Assembly: GCF_014635285.1 (NCBI RefSeq)
Contig: NZ_BMCR01000002.1
Span: 310,001-374,000, forward strand
Direction of reading: 5' to 3'
Length of the DNA stretch: 64,000 bases
Source: Stappia taiwanensis
GTDB taxonomy: Bacteria > Pseudomonadota > Alphaproteobacteria > Rhizobiales > Stappiaceae
Part shown: positions 43,440 through 51,773 of the stretch, piece by piece
Numbering within the stretch: position 1 is the first letter of the stretch
Layout of the letters: every line of letters starts with the position of its first letter
Translations under genes and position numbers: made by a program
The notes under the pieces: generated by a model
Databases searched by the model: none
What the model was told of the DNA's origin: nothing
What the model saw: the letters and a program-made list of their open reading frames with translations, nothing else

Positions 43440-44159
43440 ATGACAGACACAGCGGAACGGCAAAGATCAGTTGATGAAGTCGCGGCGACCCGCGATGGCA
43501 TCACCAGCGCCGCTGCCCGGGAGACCCGCCGGCGGATCGTCGAGACGGCCAACCGCCTGTTCCACATCTACGGCTACCAGAAGACGACCATCGCCGACAT
43601 TGCCCGCGAGCTCGGCATGTCACCGGCCAACGTCTACCGGTTCTTTGCCTCCAAATCGGAGCTGACCAAGGCGGTCGCCCTCGTCGTCACCCAGCATCTG
43701 CGCGAGGTCATGCTGAAGGACATCGCGGAAAATCCTGAGGCCACCGCTTCGGAGCGGCTGCGGGTGATGGTGCGCAGCCATTTCCACCATATGCGCGAAC
43801 GCTACACCGAGAACCGCAAGATCCACGATCTGCTCGAAGCGGCCATCGAGGAAGCCTGGGACGAGATCGAGATGCACAAGACCGCCATGCGCGAGACCTT
43901 CGCCGTGGCCATCCGCCAAGGCATCGAAACGGGGGAGTTTCCGCAGCAGGACGCCGATGCCTCGGCGATGCTGTTCCAGCATTCCCTGGTGATGTTCTTC
44001 CATCCGGCGCTGGTCGCCCAGAGCTGCCGCTGTCTCAGCGAGGGGCATCAGGACCTGATGTTCGATCCGATGGTCGATTTCGCCCTCGCAGCCTTGCGCG
44101 ACGGCCGCTTCCGGCAGCTCGCGCCGGAGCTGCTCGCTCCGCACCAGCGCGACTGCTGA
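43440..44159 (+). CDS. TetR-family repressor
   Basis: 239 residues from ATG 43440 (MTDTAERQRSVDEV). A longer open frame begins at 43113, but its extra 109 codons are shadow sequence crossing the divergent promoter. The helix-turn-helix is at about residues 20-66 (ANRLFHIYGYQKTTIADIAR, then SPANVYRFFASKSEL), and the C-terminal ligand domain resembles the AefR/AcrR-like group (MVRSHFHHMRERYTENRKI). It is divergent from the RND adaptor/permease pair and should repress it until a substrate binds. Confidence 0.92.
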   Translation: MTDTAERQRSVDEVAATRDGITSAAARETRRRIVETANRLFHIYGYQKTTIADIARELGMSPANVYRFFASKSELTKAVALVVTQHLREVMLKDIAENPEATASERLRVMVRSHFHHMRERYTENRKIHDLLEAAIEEAWDEIEMHKTAMRETFAVAIRQGIETGEFPQQDADASAMLFQHSLVMFFHPALVAQSCRCLSEGHQDLMFDPMVDFALAALRDGRFRQLAPELLAPHQRDC

Positions 44160-44186
44160 AACGCCCCGCCAGCCGGCGGGAGCGGA

Positions 44187-45302
44187 TTACAGCGCGCGGG
44201 CCCGCAGCATCAGCCCTTCGGTGACCGCGCTCCAGGGGCCGAGATGGGCCTGCGCCTCGGCGTAGCTGTTGTAGATCTCCCGGGCGAGATCGCTGGTGGC
44301 CGCCAGCCCCGACACCACATCCGCCGAGGTCGCGCGCAGCGCCAGCAGCACGTCCTCCGGATAGTGGCGCACCTCAACCCCATCGTTTTCCGTCAATTGG
44401 CGCAGCGCGTCCGCATTGAGCCAGTTGCTTTCCGACAGGGCGCGCGAGGTCTCGACCCGGCAGGCGGCGCGGATGATTTCCCGAAGATCTTCCGGCAATC
44501 CGTTGAAGGCCACCGCATTGACCAGCGCCTCATAGGTGCCATTGGGCTCCTGGAACCCGGGCGCGTAATAGAGCTTCGACACGGACTGAAACCCCAGCGC
44601 CCGGTCGCTGGCCGGGCCGAGGAATTCGGCCGCGTCGAGAAGCCCGCTGCGCAGGGCCGGGATCAACTCTTCCGCCGGCAGGGACACAGGCGTTGCCCCG
44701 AGCCGGCGCAACACCTCGCCGCCGAGCCCCGGCATCCGCACCTTCAGCCCGTTGAGATCCTCCAGCCGCTCCACCGGACGGGTGAACCAGCCGCCCATCT
44801 GCCCGCCGCTGTTGCCGCCCATGAACGGCTGCACCCCATAGGGCGCATAAAGCCGCTCCCACAGGGCCTGTCCGCCGCCCAGTTCGATCCAGGTCATCTG
44901 CTCCTGCGGCAACAGGCCGAAGGGCACGGCGGAAAAGAACACCGCCGCCGGCATCCGCTCCTGCCAATAGGCCGAGGCCGCATGCCCCATCTGCGCCGTA
45001 CCGCCGGACACTGCATCGAACACACCGGCCGGCGGCGCCAGCTCTCCGGCAGCAAACAGCCGCACGCGCATGCGCCCGCCGCTCATCACCTCGATTGCAT
45101 CGCAGATCCGCTGCGCCGACTGGCCGGGGCCGGGCAGGTCCTTCGGCCAGACCGTGGCCATTTTCCATTCGATGGTGGTCTGGGCAATGGCGGGGCGGGC
45201 CAGTCCGGCCACGGCTCCCGCTCCGGCAAGCCCCAGCGCCCCGCGCCGTGACAAGAGCACCGCCGATCCCTGTTCCGGCTTGATATCGCGGCGCGTCGTC
45301 AT
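44187..45302 (-). CDS. TRAP transporter substrate-binding protein (DctP/TakP type)
   Basis: 371 residues. A twin-arginine signal SRRGALGLAGAGAVAGL precedes cleavage after ARPAIA, about residue 40. The mature start TTIEWKMATVWPKDLPGPG and QGWALWERL-like middle (GGGQALWERLYAPYGVQPF) fit the TakP/DctP binding proteins of the type that bind 2-oxo acids or related anions. The conserved arginine of the ligand site lies in GLKVRMPGLGGEVLRRLG. No dctQ or dctM membrane genes are next to it, so it is an orphan. It converges on the tetR-type gene. Confidence 0.88.
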   Translation of the reverse strand: MTTRRDIKPEQGSAVLLSRRGALGLAGAGAVAGLARPAIAQTTIEWKMATVWPKDLPGPGQSAQRICDAIEVMSGGRMRVRLFAAGELAPPAGVFDAVSGGTAQMGHAASAYWQERMPAAVFFSAVPFGLLPQEQMTWIELGGGQALWERLYAPYGVQPFMGGNSGGQMGGWFTRPVERLEDLNGLKVRMPGLGGEVLRRLGATPVSLPAEELIPALRSGLLDAAEFLGPASDRALGFQSVSKLYYAPGFQEPNGTYEALVNAVAFNGLPEDLREIIRAACRVETSRALSESNWLNADALRQLTENDGVEVRHYPEDVLLALRATSADVVSGLAATSDLAREIYNSYAEAQAHLGPWSAVTEGLMLRARAL

Positions 45303-45668
45303 CGGCCATTCCGTCCTGTTGTCCAGCCCACCGGTGCAAGGCCTCCCCCCACAAGGAGCATCCGAACCGAAACCTAAAGCATTTTACCGGCGAGTGGAAT
45401 CACCTGCACGCCGAGGGAATACGGACCGGTCCGCGCTCGGGCGCCACACAGATGGCGGCCCGGCGCCCCGGATGCAAGACCGGCATCGGCAGAATCCCCG
45501 AACCGCCTCCTTCGGACAACATCCCGGGTTGTCCCCTGGCATCCGCCCCTTGCTCCGGACGGCCGCTTCCGCTTCACTGTCGCCGAGTCGCCCGCCGCGC
45601 GACAGCTGGCGCGGACGTCGCGCCCGGTGCCGCGACCCGGTCGGGCCGGCCATGCAACGGAGAATTCG
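45303..45668. promoter_or_regulatory. Divergent region, TRAP protein / RAM-domain gene
   Basis: 366 bases with no credible gene. It contains a perfect 12-base palindrome CGGACCGGTCCG (45422-45433) and otherwise GC-rich sequence. Promoters for both divergent genes must lie here; none is obvious by eye. Confidence 0.35.
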
Positions 45669-45905
45669 ATGGTTCCCTTTTTCGTGATGATCAAATGCCA
45701 CCTCGGCAAGGCCTATCAGGTCGCCAATGCCATCGCCGACGCGGAGATCGCCTCCGAGATCTATTCCACCGCCGGCGATTACGAGTTGCTGGTCAAGTTC
45801 TACGTCGATGACGAGACCGACATCGGCCATTTCGTCAATGAGAAGGTCCACCCGTTCGAGGGCATTCTCGACACCAAGACGATCATCACCTTCAAGGCGT
45901 TCTGA
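45669..45905 (+). CDS. Stand-alone Lrp/AsnC RAM (ligand-binding) domain protein
   Basis: 78 residues from ATG 45669, with CGGAG upstream. The whole protein is one alpha-beta RAM domain (MVPFFVMIKCHLGKAYQV, then AGDYELLVKFYVDDETDIG and ILDTKTIITF), the effector-binding half of Lrp/AsnC regulators, without the DNA-binding half. Such solitary domains bind small molecules such as amino acids and form dimers or octamers; they may modulate full-length regulators. Start is firm because the fold begins at once. Convergent with a DMT carrier gene, with a hairpin between. Confidence 0.88.
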   Translation: MVPFFVMIKCHLGKAYQVANAIADAEIASEIYSTAGDYELLVKFYVDDETDIGHFVNEKVHPFEGILDTKTIITFKAF

Positions 45906-45925
45906 CGCGGTTTCCGACGCTTCGC

Positions 45926-45950
45926 GCCGGCGCCAACACAAGGCGCCGGC
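45926..45950. terminator. Hairpin between convergent RAM-domain and DMT genes
   Basis: A perfect 9-base stem GCCGGCGCC (45926-45934) / GGCGCCGGC (45942-45950), loop AACACAA. No T tract follows on either side, so it is only a possible terminator. Confidence 0.5.
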
Positions 45951-45964
45951 CCAGCGCTCCCGCC

Positions 45965-46951
45965 TCAGGCCTTGGACGGGGTCACCGTCCGGCGCTCCTT
46001 CGACCGGTCAAGGCCCAGCGCGCGCTCGCGGAAGATCACGAACACCCCGGCGCCGATGACGAAACAGGCACCGATCAGCACCTCGATGGTCGGCACCTCG
46101 GCAAACACCAGCCAGCCGGCAATCACCGTCCACAACATCGTGGTGTAGTCGAACGGGGCGATGGTCGAGGCCTCGGCGAAACGGTAGCAATGGGTCAACA
46201 GGATCTGGCCGAGGCCGCCGAACAGGCCCATGGCCACCAGGATCAACGCATCCTGGGCCGTCGGCATCGTCCACCCGAACGGCAGCGTCAGAAGGGCGAG
46301 GACCGAGGACACCCCGGCGAACCAGATGACGATGGTGGTGGTCCGCTCGGTGCTCGTCAGTCGGCGCACCTGGATCATCGCCAAAGCCATCATGCAGGCG
46401 GAGCCGAAGGCGAACCCGGCACCGAGCCCGTTGACCCCGTCCACGCCAGGCAGCGCCGTGCCCAGATGCGGCGACAGGATGATCAGGATGCCGCAAAAGC
46501 CGATGCCGACCGCCGTCCAGCGGTAGACCCGGACGCGCTCGCCCAGGATCAGCGCGGCCAGCACCACCATGATCAACGGCGCGGAAAAATTGATCGCCGT
46601 CGCGTCGGGCAACGGCAGGCGGGCGAGCGCGGCGAACCACAGCGCCATCGCCGACCCGCCGATGATCGCCCGGCCGACATGCCCCATCGGGCGCGCCGTC
46701 TTGACCACCGACCAGGACTCGCCCTGCCAGAGCGCCATGACCAGCACCGGCAACAGGCCAAACAGGCTCCGCGCGAACACCAGTTCGCCGACCGGATAGC
46801 GGTCCGCCACCAGCTTGATCAGCACCACCATCACCGTGAAGGCCAGCGTCGCGCCGATCTTCAGGGCGATCCCGAGCTTCGGATTGTGGCGATTGAGATC
46901 CAGCCCTGCCGGGCGCTCCTGGGATGACGCATCGGCGCTGCGAACGGACAT
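45965..46951 (-). CDS. DMT-superfamily (EamA) transporter 1
   Basis: 328 residues with ten predicted spans in two EamA repeats (the first starting at IALKIGATLAFTVMVVLIK, the second near GLGAGFAFGSACMMALAM). The family motif LPLPDATAINFSAPLIMV lies at the end of the first half, and the positive C-terminal tail (RSKERRTVTPSKA) faces the cytoplasm. EamA carriers export or import small metabolites; the substrate is unknown. An upstream 17-base inverted repeat at 47027-47043 may control it. A second carrier of the same type is at 49758. Confidence 0.88.
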   Translation of the reverse strand: MSVRSADASSQERPAGLDLNRHNPKLGIALKIGATLAFTVMVVLIKLVADRYPVGELVFARSLFGLLPVLVMALWQGESWSVVKTARPMGHVGRAIIGGSAMALWFAALARLPLPDATAINFSAPLIMVVLAALILGERVRVYRWTAVGIGFCGILIILSPHLGTALPGVDGVNGLGAGFAFGSACMMALAMIQVRRLTSTERTTTIVIWFAGVSSVLALLTLPFGWTMPTAQDALILVAMGLFGGLGQILLTHCYRFAEASTIAPFDYTTMLWTVIAGWLVFAEVPTIEVLIGACFVIGAGVFVIFRERALGLDRSKERRTVTPSKA

Positions 46952-47026
46952 GACAACCTTTCGGGAAGCGGATCAGCCCCGGGCCCGGGCGCGTCCGCAA
47001 GGAGGGAAGATCGGCTCAGGTTAGGC

Positions 47027-47043
47027 CATTCATATGATGAATG
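47027..47043. promoter_or_regulatory. Perfect inverted repeat upstream of DMT gene 1
   Basis: CATTCAT (47027-47033) and ATGAATG (47037-47043) form a perfect 7-3-7 inverted repeat, 76 bases before the minus-strand start at 46951. It looks like an operator for a dimeric regulator, and lies in an otherwise unremarkable 233-base gap. Confidence 0.5.
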
Positions 47044-47184
47044 ACAGGGCGCCGATCCGCACCGGGCACAGATCTCCCCTGCGCCGATTGCATACCCCAA
47101 GGTCATCACAACGCCCCTTCCGGAACGCGGCCCGAAGGTTCTCCGGACCGCGCCCCTCCCCGGCAGCCGCGCTTCCGGCCCCCG

Positions 47185-49488
47185 TCAGGCGCTGGCTGCC
47201 CGGATCGCCTCCCAGACCCGGTCCGGCGTTGCCGGCATGTCGATCCGCTCCACACCGGCGCCGCGGCGCAGGGCGTTGTCGAGCGCATTCATCACCGCCG
47301 GGCAGGCGCCGATGGTCCCGGCCTCGCCCGCCCCCTTGATGCCCAGCGCATTGGTGGTGGAGGGCACGTTGTGGGTGGAAAAGCGGATGTCCGGCAGGTC
47401 CCCGGCGCGCGGCATGCGATAGTCGAGGAACGAAGCGGTGACGAGCTGGCCGTCGGTATCGAAGACCGTGCGTTCCATCAAGGCCTGGCCGATGGCCTGC
47501 ACCACGCCGCCATGCACCTGACCGGTGAGCAGCAGCGGGTTCACGACCACGCCGAAATCATCGACGATCACATAGTCGAGCAGCGTGGTCTCGCCGGTGT
47601 CCGGATCGACCTCCAGCTCGCAGATATGCGTGCCATTGGGATAGGTGGCCTCGGCCTGCTTGACCGCCTCGCGGGCGGCCAGCGGCTCCGGCGCGCTGGC
47701 GGCGATCTCCGCCAGCGTCACGGCACGGTCGGTGCCCACCACCTGCACGTTGCCGCCGATCAGCTCAAGGTCCTCCACCCCAGCTTCCAGCCGGTCGGCG
47801 GCCAGTTCCTTGACCTTTTTCACCAGACTACGCGAGGCCTCCAGAACCGAAGGCAGGCCGATCGGGATCGACCGCGAGCCACCGGTGCCCCCGCCTCGGC
47901 GCACCCGGTCCGTGTCGCCCTGCACCGTGGTGATCCGGTCGAGATCGACACCGAACTGTTCGGCGATGATCTGGCCATAGGCGGTGGCATGGCCCTGCCC
48001 GTTGGTCTGGGTGCCGATCAGCAGGGTCAGCGAGCCATCGGTGCCCAGTTCCACCGTCGCCTCCTCCGAGCCGGGGAAGGCGCAGGCCTCGACATAGGTG
48101 GCAAGGCCGATGCCGCGATACCGCCCGCGCGCAGCCGACGCCTGGCGGCGCGCCTCGAACCCGTCCCAGTCGACCGCCTGAAGCGCCAGATCCAGATGTT
48201 CGGCGAAGGCGCCCGTGTCATACATCCGGCCCGTCGCGGTGGTGTAGGGCAGTTGCTCCGGCGCGATGAAATTGCGCCGCCGGATTTCGGCCGGCGACAG
48301 ATCCATCTCCCGTGCCGCCTTGTCCACCAGCCGCTCCAGCAGATAGGCCGCCTCGGGGCGTCCCGCGCCGCGATAGGCATCGGTCGGCACCGTGTTGGTG
48401 TAGACCCCATTCAGGGTCAGATGGATGGTGGAGACATCGTACAGACCGGTGGCCATCGAGCTGCCGACGAAGGGAATGGACGGTCCGTACTGATGCAGAT
48501 AAGCGCCCATCGCGGCGATCAGCTCGAACCGCATTGCCATGAAGCGGCCGTTTTCATCCATCGCCACTTCCGCAACCGAGACATTGTCGCGGCCATGGGC
48601 GTCGGCGAGGAAATGCTCGGTGCGCTCACAGATCCATTTCACCGGCCGGCCGAGCCGCTGCGCCGCCACCAGGCTCAGCGGATATTCCGGATAGGCGAAT
48701 GCCTTGGTGCCGAAGCCGCCGCCCACATCCGGCGTCACCACCCGCAACCGGGCCGGATCGATGCCGAGAATGTCGCCGGCAACAATGTCCCGCAGTCCGT
48801 GCCCGCCCTGGGTGCCGACGGTCAGGGTGTAGCGCTCGCTGCCCGCATCGTTTTCGGCGATGCAGCCGCGCGGCTCCATGTAGTTGGCCACCAGACGGTT
48901 GTTGACGATCTCGATGCGGGTGATCTTGTGCGCCGCCGCGAAGGCCGCCTCGGTGGCCGCCGCATCGCCCCGCTCCACGGTGAAGGCGAGATTGCTGCCC
49001 CGCTCCGGCCACACCAGCGGAGCACCGGGGGAAAGCGCGTCGCCGGTCTCCACCACCGCCTCAAGCGGCTCATAGTCGATCTCGATCAGCTCCGCGGCGG
49101 ATTTCGCCGCGTTCACGCTGTCGGCGACGATGTAGGCGATCGGCTCGCCGATATGGCGCACCGTGTCCACCGCCAGCACCGGGCGATGGGGCACGTCATT
49201 TTGCGACCCGTCCGGCTGGGTGACCAGCGCCTTGGTCGGCATCGGCCCCAGATCGCCGATCTCGGCGGCGGTCAGCACCAGCGCCACCCCGGGTGCGCCC
49301 CGCGCCGCGTCGAGCCCATCGAGCGAGATCCGCGCATGAGCCATCGCCGAGCGCAGCACATAGCCGTGCAACGCGCCTTCGGGCTGGATGTCGTCCACAT
49401 ACCGGCCCTTGCCGACGATCAGCGCCGCGTCCTCCTGACGCCGCACCGGTGCGCCCATGCCGAATTTCGCCGGAACAACCTCGTTCAT
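47185..49488 (-). CDS. Xanthine dehydrogenase-family molybdenum hydroxylase, large subunit
   Basis: 767 residues from ATG 49488 (MNEVVPAKFGMG); the longer frame to 49614 adds unrelated sequence. N-terminal aldehyde oxidase/xanthine dehydrogenase a/b hammerhead domain (VRRQEDAALIVGKGRYVDD), then the molybdopterin-binding domains with VGGGFGTKAF, AYRGAGRPEA and TQTNGQGHATAYGQI. The catalytic glutamate is in GIKGAGEAGTIG. The CoxL-specific active-site cysteine loop (VCSFR-like) is replaced by AYRGAGR, so it is not a form I CO dehydrogenase. The small [2Fe-2S] and FAD subunit genes are not beside it, which is unusual. Substrate unknown. Confidence 0.92.
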   Translation of the reverse strand: MNEVVPAKFGMGAPVRRQEDAALIVGKGRYVDDIQPEGALHGYVLRSAMAHARISLDGLDAARGAPGVALVLTAAEIGDLGPMPTKALVTQPDGSQNDVPHRPVLAVDTVRHIGEPIAYIVADSVNAAKSAAELIEIDYEPLEAVVETGDALSPGAPLVWPERGSNLAFTVERGDAAATEAAFAAAHKITRIEIVNNRLVANYMEPRGCIAENDAGSERYTLTVGTQGGHGLRDIVAGDILGIDPARLRVVTPDVGGGFGTKAFAYPEYPLSLVAAQRLGRPVKWICERTEHFLADAHGRDNVSVAEVAMDENGRFMAMRFELIAAMGAYLHQYGPSIPFVGSSMATGLYDVSTIHLTLNGVYTNTVPTDAYRGAGRPEAAYLLERLVDKAAREMDLSPAEIRRRNFIAPEQLPYTTATGRMYDTGAFAEHLDLALQAVDWDGFEARRQASAARGRYRGIGLATYVEACAFPGSEEATVELGTDGSLTLLIGTQTNGQGHATAYGQIIAEQFGVDLDRITTVQGDTDRVRRGGGTGGSRSIPIGLPSVLEASRSLVKKVKELAADRLEAGVEDLELIGGNVQVVGTDRAVTLAEIAASAPEPLAAREAVKQAEATYPNGTHICELEVDPDTGETTLLDYVIVDDFGVVVNPLLLTGQVHGGVVQAIGQALMERTVFDTDGQLVTASFLDYRMPRAGDLPDIRFSTHNVPSTTNALGIKGAGEAGTIGACPAVMNALDNALRRGAGVERIDMPATPDRVWEAIRAASA

Positions 49489-49757
49489 ACCGTCCGCCTC
49501 GCTTGGAATCTCGAATACCGTGAAAGTGTCTCCCGCGCCGTCCACCCCGGCCCCGGGCCTTCGCCGTTTGCGCACATGCCCCGGTCGGGCGACCGGCCCC
49601 ACGTGCCACCTCACCGTGCAGCGCGCGTTGTTTCGCCGAACTTAGCTGCAACCACCCACCCGCGCCAAGTGTCTATTCATCCTACAAAACACTCCACATC
49701 CCGGCCACACGGGTCTATGCTTGCCGCAATCTCCTCTTGCCCGGACCCTTTTCCCGC

Positions 49758-50723
49758 ATGTCCCCTCCCCGGACGCACGCCCGCGTCATTCGCCGTCTCC
49801 ATGTCGCAAATCACCGCCTGTCGTCCCTGCCGGGCAATCTGCGCGGCATCTTGTGGATGCTGGTGGCCGGCCTGTTCTTCACGACCATGGTGACCCTGAT
49901 CAAGCTGCTCGGCGCGCGGCTGCATGTCACCGAGATCATATTGATCCGCCAGATCTTCATGGCGATGATCGTCGCCCCGACCATCGTCGCCGGCCTGCCC
50001 GGATCGCTGGTGACCCGGCACGGGCACCTGCATGCCCTGCGCATCGCCTGCGCCTCCGTCGCCATGTTCGCCGGCTTCACCGCGGTGGTTCACCTGCCGC
50101 TCGCCGATGCCACGGCGCTGTCCTTTTCCAAGACCTTCTTCGTCACCATCTTCGCGATCCTGTTTTTAGGGGAAACCGTCGGCCGGCACCGCTGGCTGGC
50201 AACCATCGCCGGGTTCATCGGCGTTCTGGTGATCCTGCGCCCGGATGCGGGCGGCGGTGTCAACCTCTATGCCGGCCTTGCGGTTGCCGGGGCCGCCGCC
50301 GCCGCCGTGGTGATGATCCTGATCCGCAAGCTGTCGCAATTCGAGCGGCCGGTGACCATCCTGACTTATCAGGCGGTGTTCGTCGGGGTGATCATGCTGC
50401 CGTTTGCCATCGCCAACTGGAAGACCCCGACCCCGGCCGAATGGGGGCTTTTGGTGATCGCCGGCTTCGTCTCCTGGGCCGGGCAGATGTGCAACATCCG
50501 CGCCTTCCGCGCCGGCGAGGCCTCGGCCATCGCCGCGTTCGACTACGTGCGGCTGCTCTATGCCACCGCCATCGGCTTCCTGCTGTTTTCCGACCTGCCG
50601 GGCCTGCATACCCTGGCCGGCGCGACGCTGATCGTCGCCGCCGCGCTCTACACGGCCTGGCGCGAGGCCTATCTCGGCAAGAAGGTGACCACCCAGTCGG
50701 GCCTGCGCTCCGACCCGCCCTGA
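49758..50723 (+). CDS. DMT-superfamily (EamA) transporter 2
   Basis: 321 residues from ATG 49758; a TTG seven codons upstream is possible. A basic N terminus of about 30 residues is followed by ten spans in two EamA halves (ILWMLVAGLFFTTMVTLIKL; AGLAVAGAAAAAVVMILI). The LPLADATALSFSKTFFVT motif mirrors that of the carrier at 45965, with which it shares recognisable similarity in several segments (DATA[IL]xF; FDY). The two may be old paralogues. It is divergent from the molybdenum hydroxylase gene. Substrate unknown. Confidence 0.87.
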   Translation: MSPPRTHARVIRRLHVANHRLSSLPGNLRGILWMLVAGLFFTTMVTLIKLLGARLHVTEIILIRQIFMAMIVAPTIVAGLPGSLVTRHGHLHALRIACASVAMFAGFTAVVHLPLADATALSFSKTFFVTIFAILFLGETVGRHRWLATIAGFIGVLVILRPDAGGGVNLYAGLAVAGAAAAAVVMILIRKLSQFERPVTILTYQAVFVGVIMLPFAIANWKTPTPAEWGLLVIAGFVSWAGQMCNIRAFRAGEASAIAAFDYVRLLYATAIGFLLFSDLPGLHTLAGATLIVAAALYTAWREAYLGKKVTTQSGLRSDPP

Positions 50724-50754
50724 GCGGCCCGCCCCGCGCCCACTGGAGGGGGCC

Positions 50755-51627
50755 TTAGCCTCCGTTGAAATGCGGTCTCCACAGCCGCTCGATCCGGTAG
50801 CCGCCCAGGGTGGCGGCCATCTCCCGCAGCGCCGGCGTGCCGCAAAAGGCGACAAACGCCTGAAACGGCGGCTCGAACCAGTCGCGCCGGGAAACCAGCA
50901 GGTCGAAGCGCTCCTCGCACACCGGCACGAAATCCAGCTTGAATTGCCGCGCCGAGGCTTCCAGCCCGAAGGCGACCTCGGCCCGGCCATCGAGCACCGC
51001 CAGTGCCGCCTCGCGCTCGTCCCGCGCCATCGGCCCGGTGGCCGCCGGCGGCGTCAATCCCTCTTCCGCAACGAGCCGCTCCAGCAGCAACTGGCCCCCA
51101 GCCTTGGCCTGGCGGCGCACCACCTGACGCCCGGCGAGATCGGCAAGCCGGGTGATCCCGGCCGGATTGCCCGGCGCGACGATGAAGCCACGGCTGCGCC
51201 AGGCCCATTCGACCAGCACCACCGGGCGGTAGCGGAACCGGCGGGCGATCACCTCCGTGTTCCACCCCTCTTCCTGCACCACATGCAGGCCGGCAGCGAT
51301 GCCCTCACCCGCTTCGAACCGGTCGAGCCCGTCGAGACTGCCGTCGAACAGCGCGGCAAGGCCGGAGCCGGATTCGCGCAAGGCCCATTCCAGCAGCGGA
51401 TCGTGGCTGCCCAGCACCACCGGCGGACGCATCGCATCAGAGGACGGCGCGTCGCTGGCATTGGCGATCCAGGCCAGCACCTCCTCGCGCGGAAACAACA
51501 GCTTTCCGGTGGCGCGGCTGTGCGGCACCTCGCCGGCGGCGGCCAGATCGTAGATCTTCCGCTCCTTGACCCTGAGGAGATCGGCCATTTCCCGGGTGGT
51601 GAGATAGGTCGGCAGGTCACCACTCAT
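50755..51627 (-). CDS. HTH-PBP regulator (excisionase-type HTH with periplasmic-binding-like domain)
   Basis: 290 residues. Residues 7-55 are an excisionase/MerR-like helix-turn-helix (YLTTREMADLLRVKERKIYD, then LLFPREEVLAWI). Residues 68-285 form a PBP-like domain (VVLGSHDPLLEWALRESG, GFIVAPGNPAGITRLADLAG, FDLLVSRRDWFEPPFQAFV) of the kind found with molybdate or substrate sensing in MoeA- and ModE-like proteins. It therefore resembles one-component regulators that sense a small oxyanion or metabolite. Its closeness to an orphan molybdenum hydroxylase gene (1.3 kb) is suggestive only. Confidence 0.85.
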   Translation of the reverse strand: MSGDLPTYLTTREMADLLRVKERKIYDLAAAGEVPHSRATGKLLFPREEVLAWIANASDAPSSDAMRPPVVLGSHDPLLEWALRESGSGLAALFDGSLDGLDRFEAGEGIAAGLHVVQEEGWNTEVIARRFRYRPVVLVEWAWRSRGFIVAPGNPAGITRLADLAGRQVVRRQAKAGGQLLLERLVAEEGLTPPAATGPMARDEREAALAVLDGRAEVAFGLEASARQFKLDFVPVCEERFDLLVSRRDWFEPPFQAFVAFCGTPALREMAATLGGYRIERLWRPHFNGG

Positions 51628-51773
51628 CAGCGCGTTCGTCCTGGGCTCGGGTATGGTGTCGGGTCAGCGCAAGGCGTTGAAACCGCTGGGCCGACAATGC
51701 CAAGCCGGGCCGGCAATCGCAAGCGTCATGCCGCCGACGCAAGATGCGCCGCCCGGCCATGCGCCAGCGCCGG

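Noticed and set aside
47185-49488. Aerobic CO dehydrogenase (CoxL)
   Set aside because: The CoxL active-site cysteine loop is absent (AYRGAGR instead) and coxM/coxS are not adjacent.
47041-49893. A 950-codon plus-strand frame across the molybdenum hydroxylase gene
   Set aside because: Antisense shadow with no motif; the minus strand encodes a complete molybdopterin-binding subunit.
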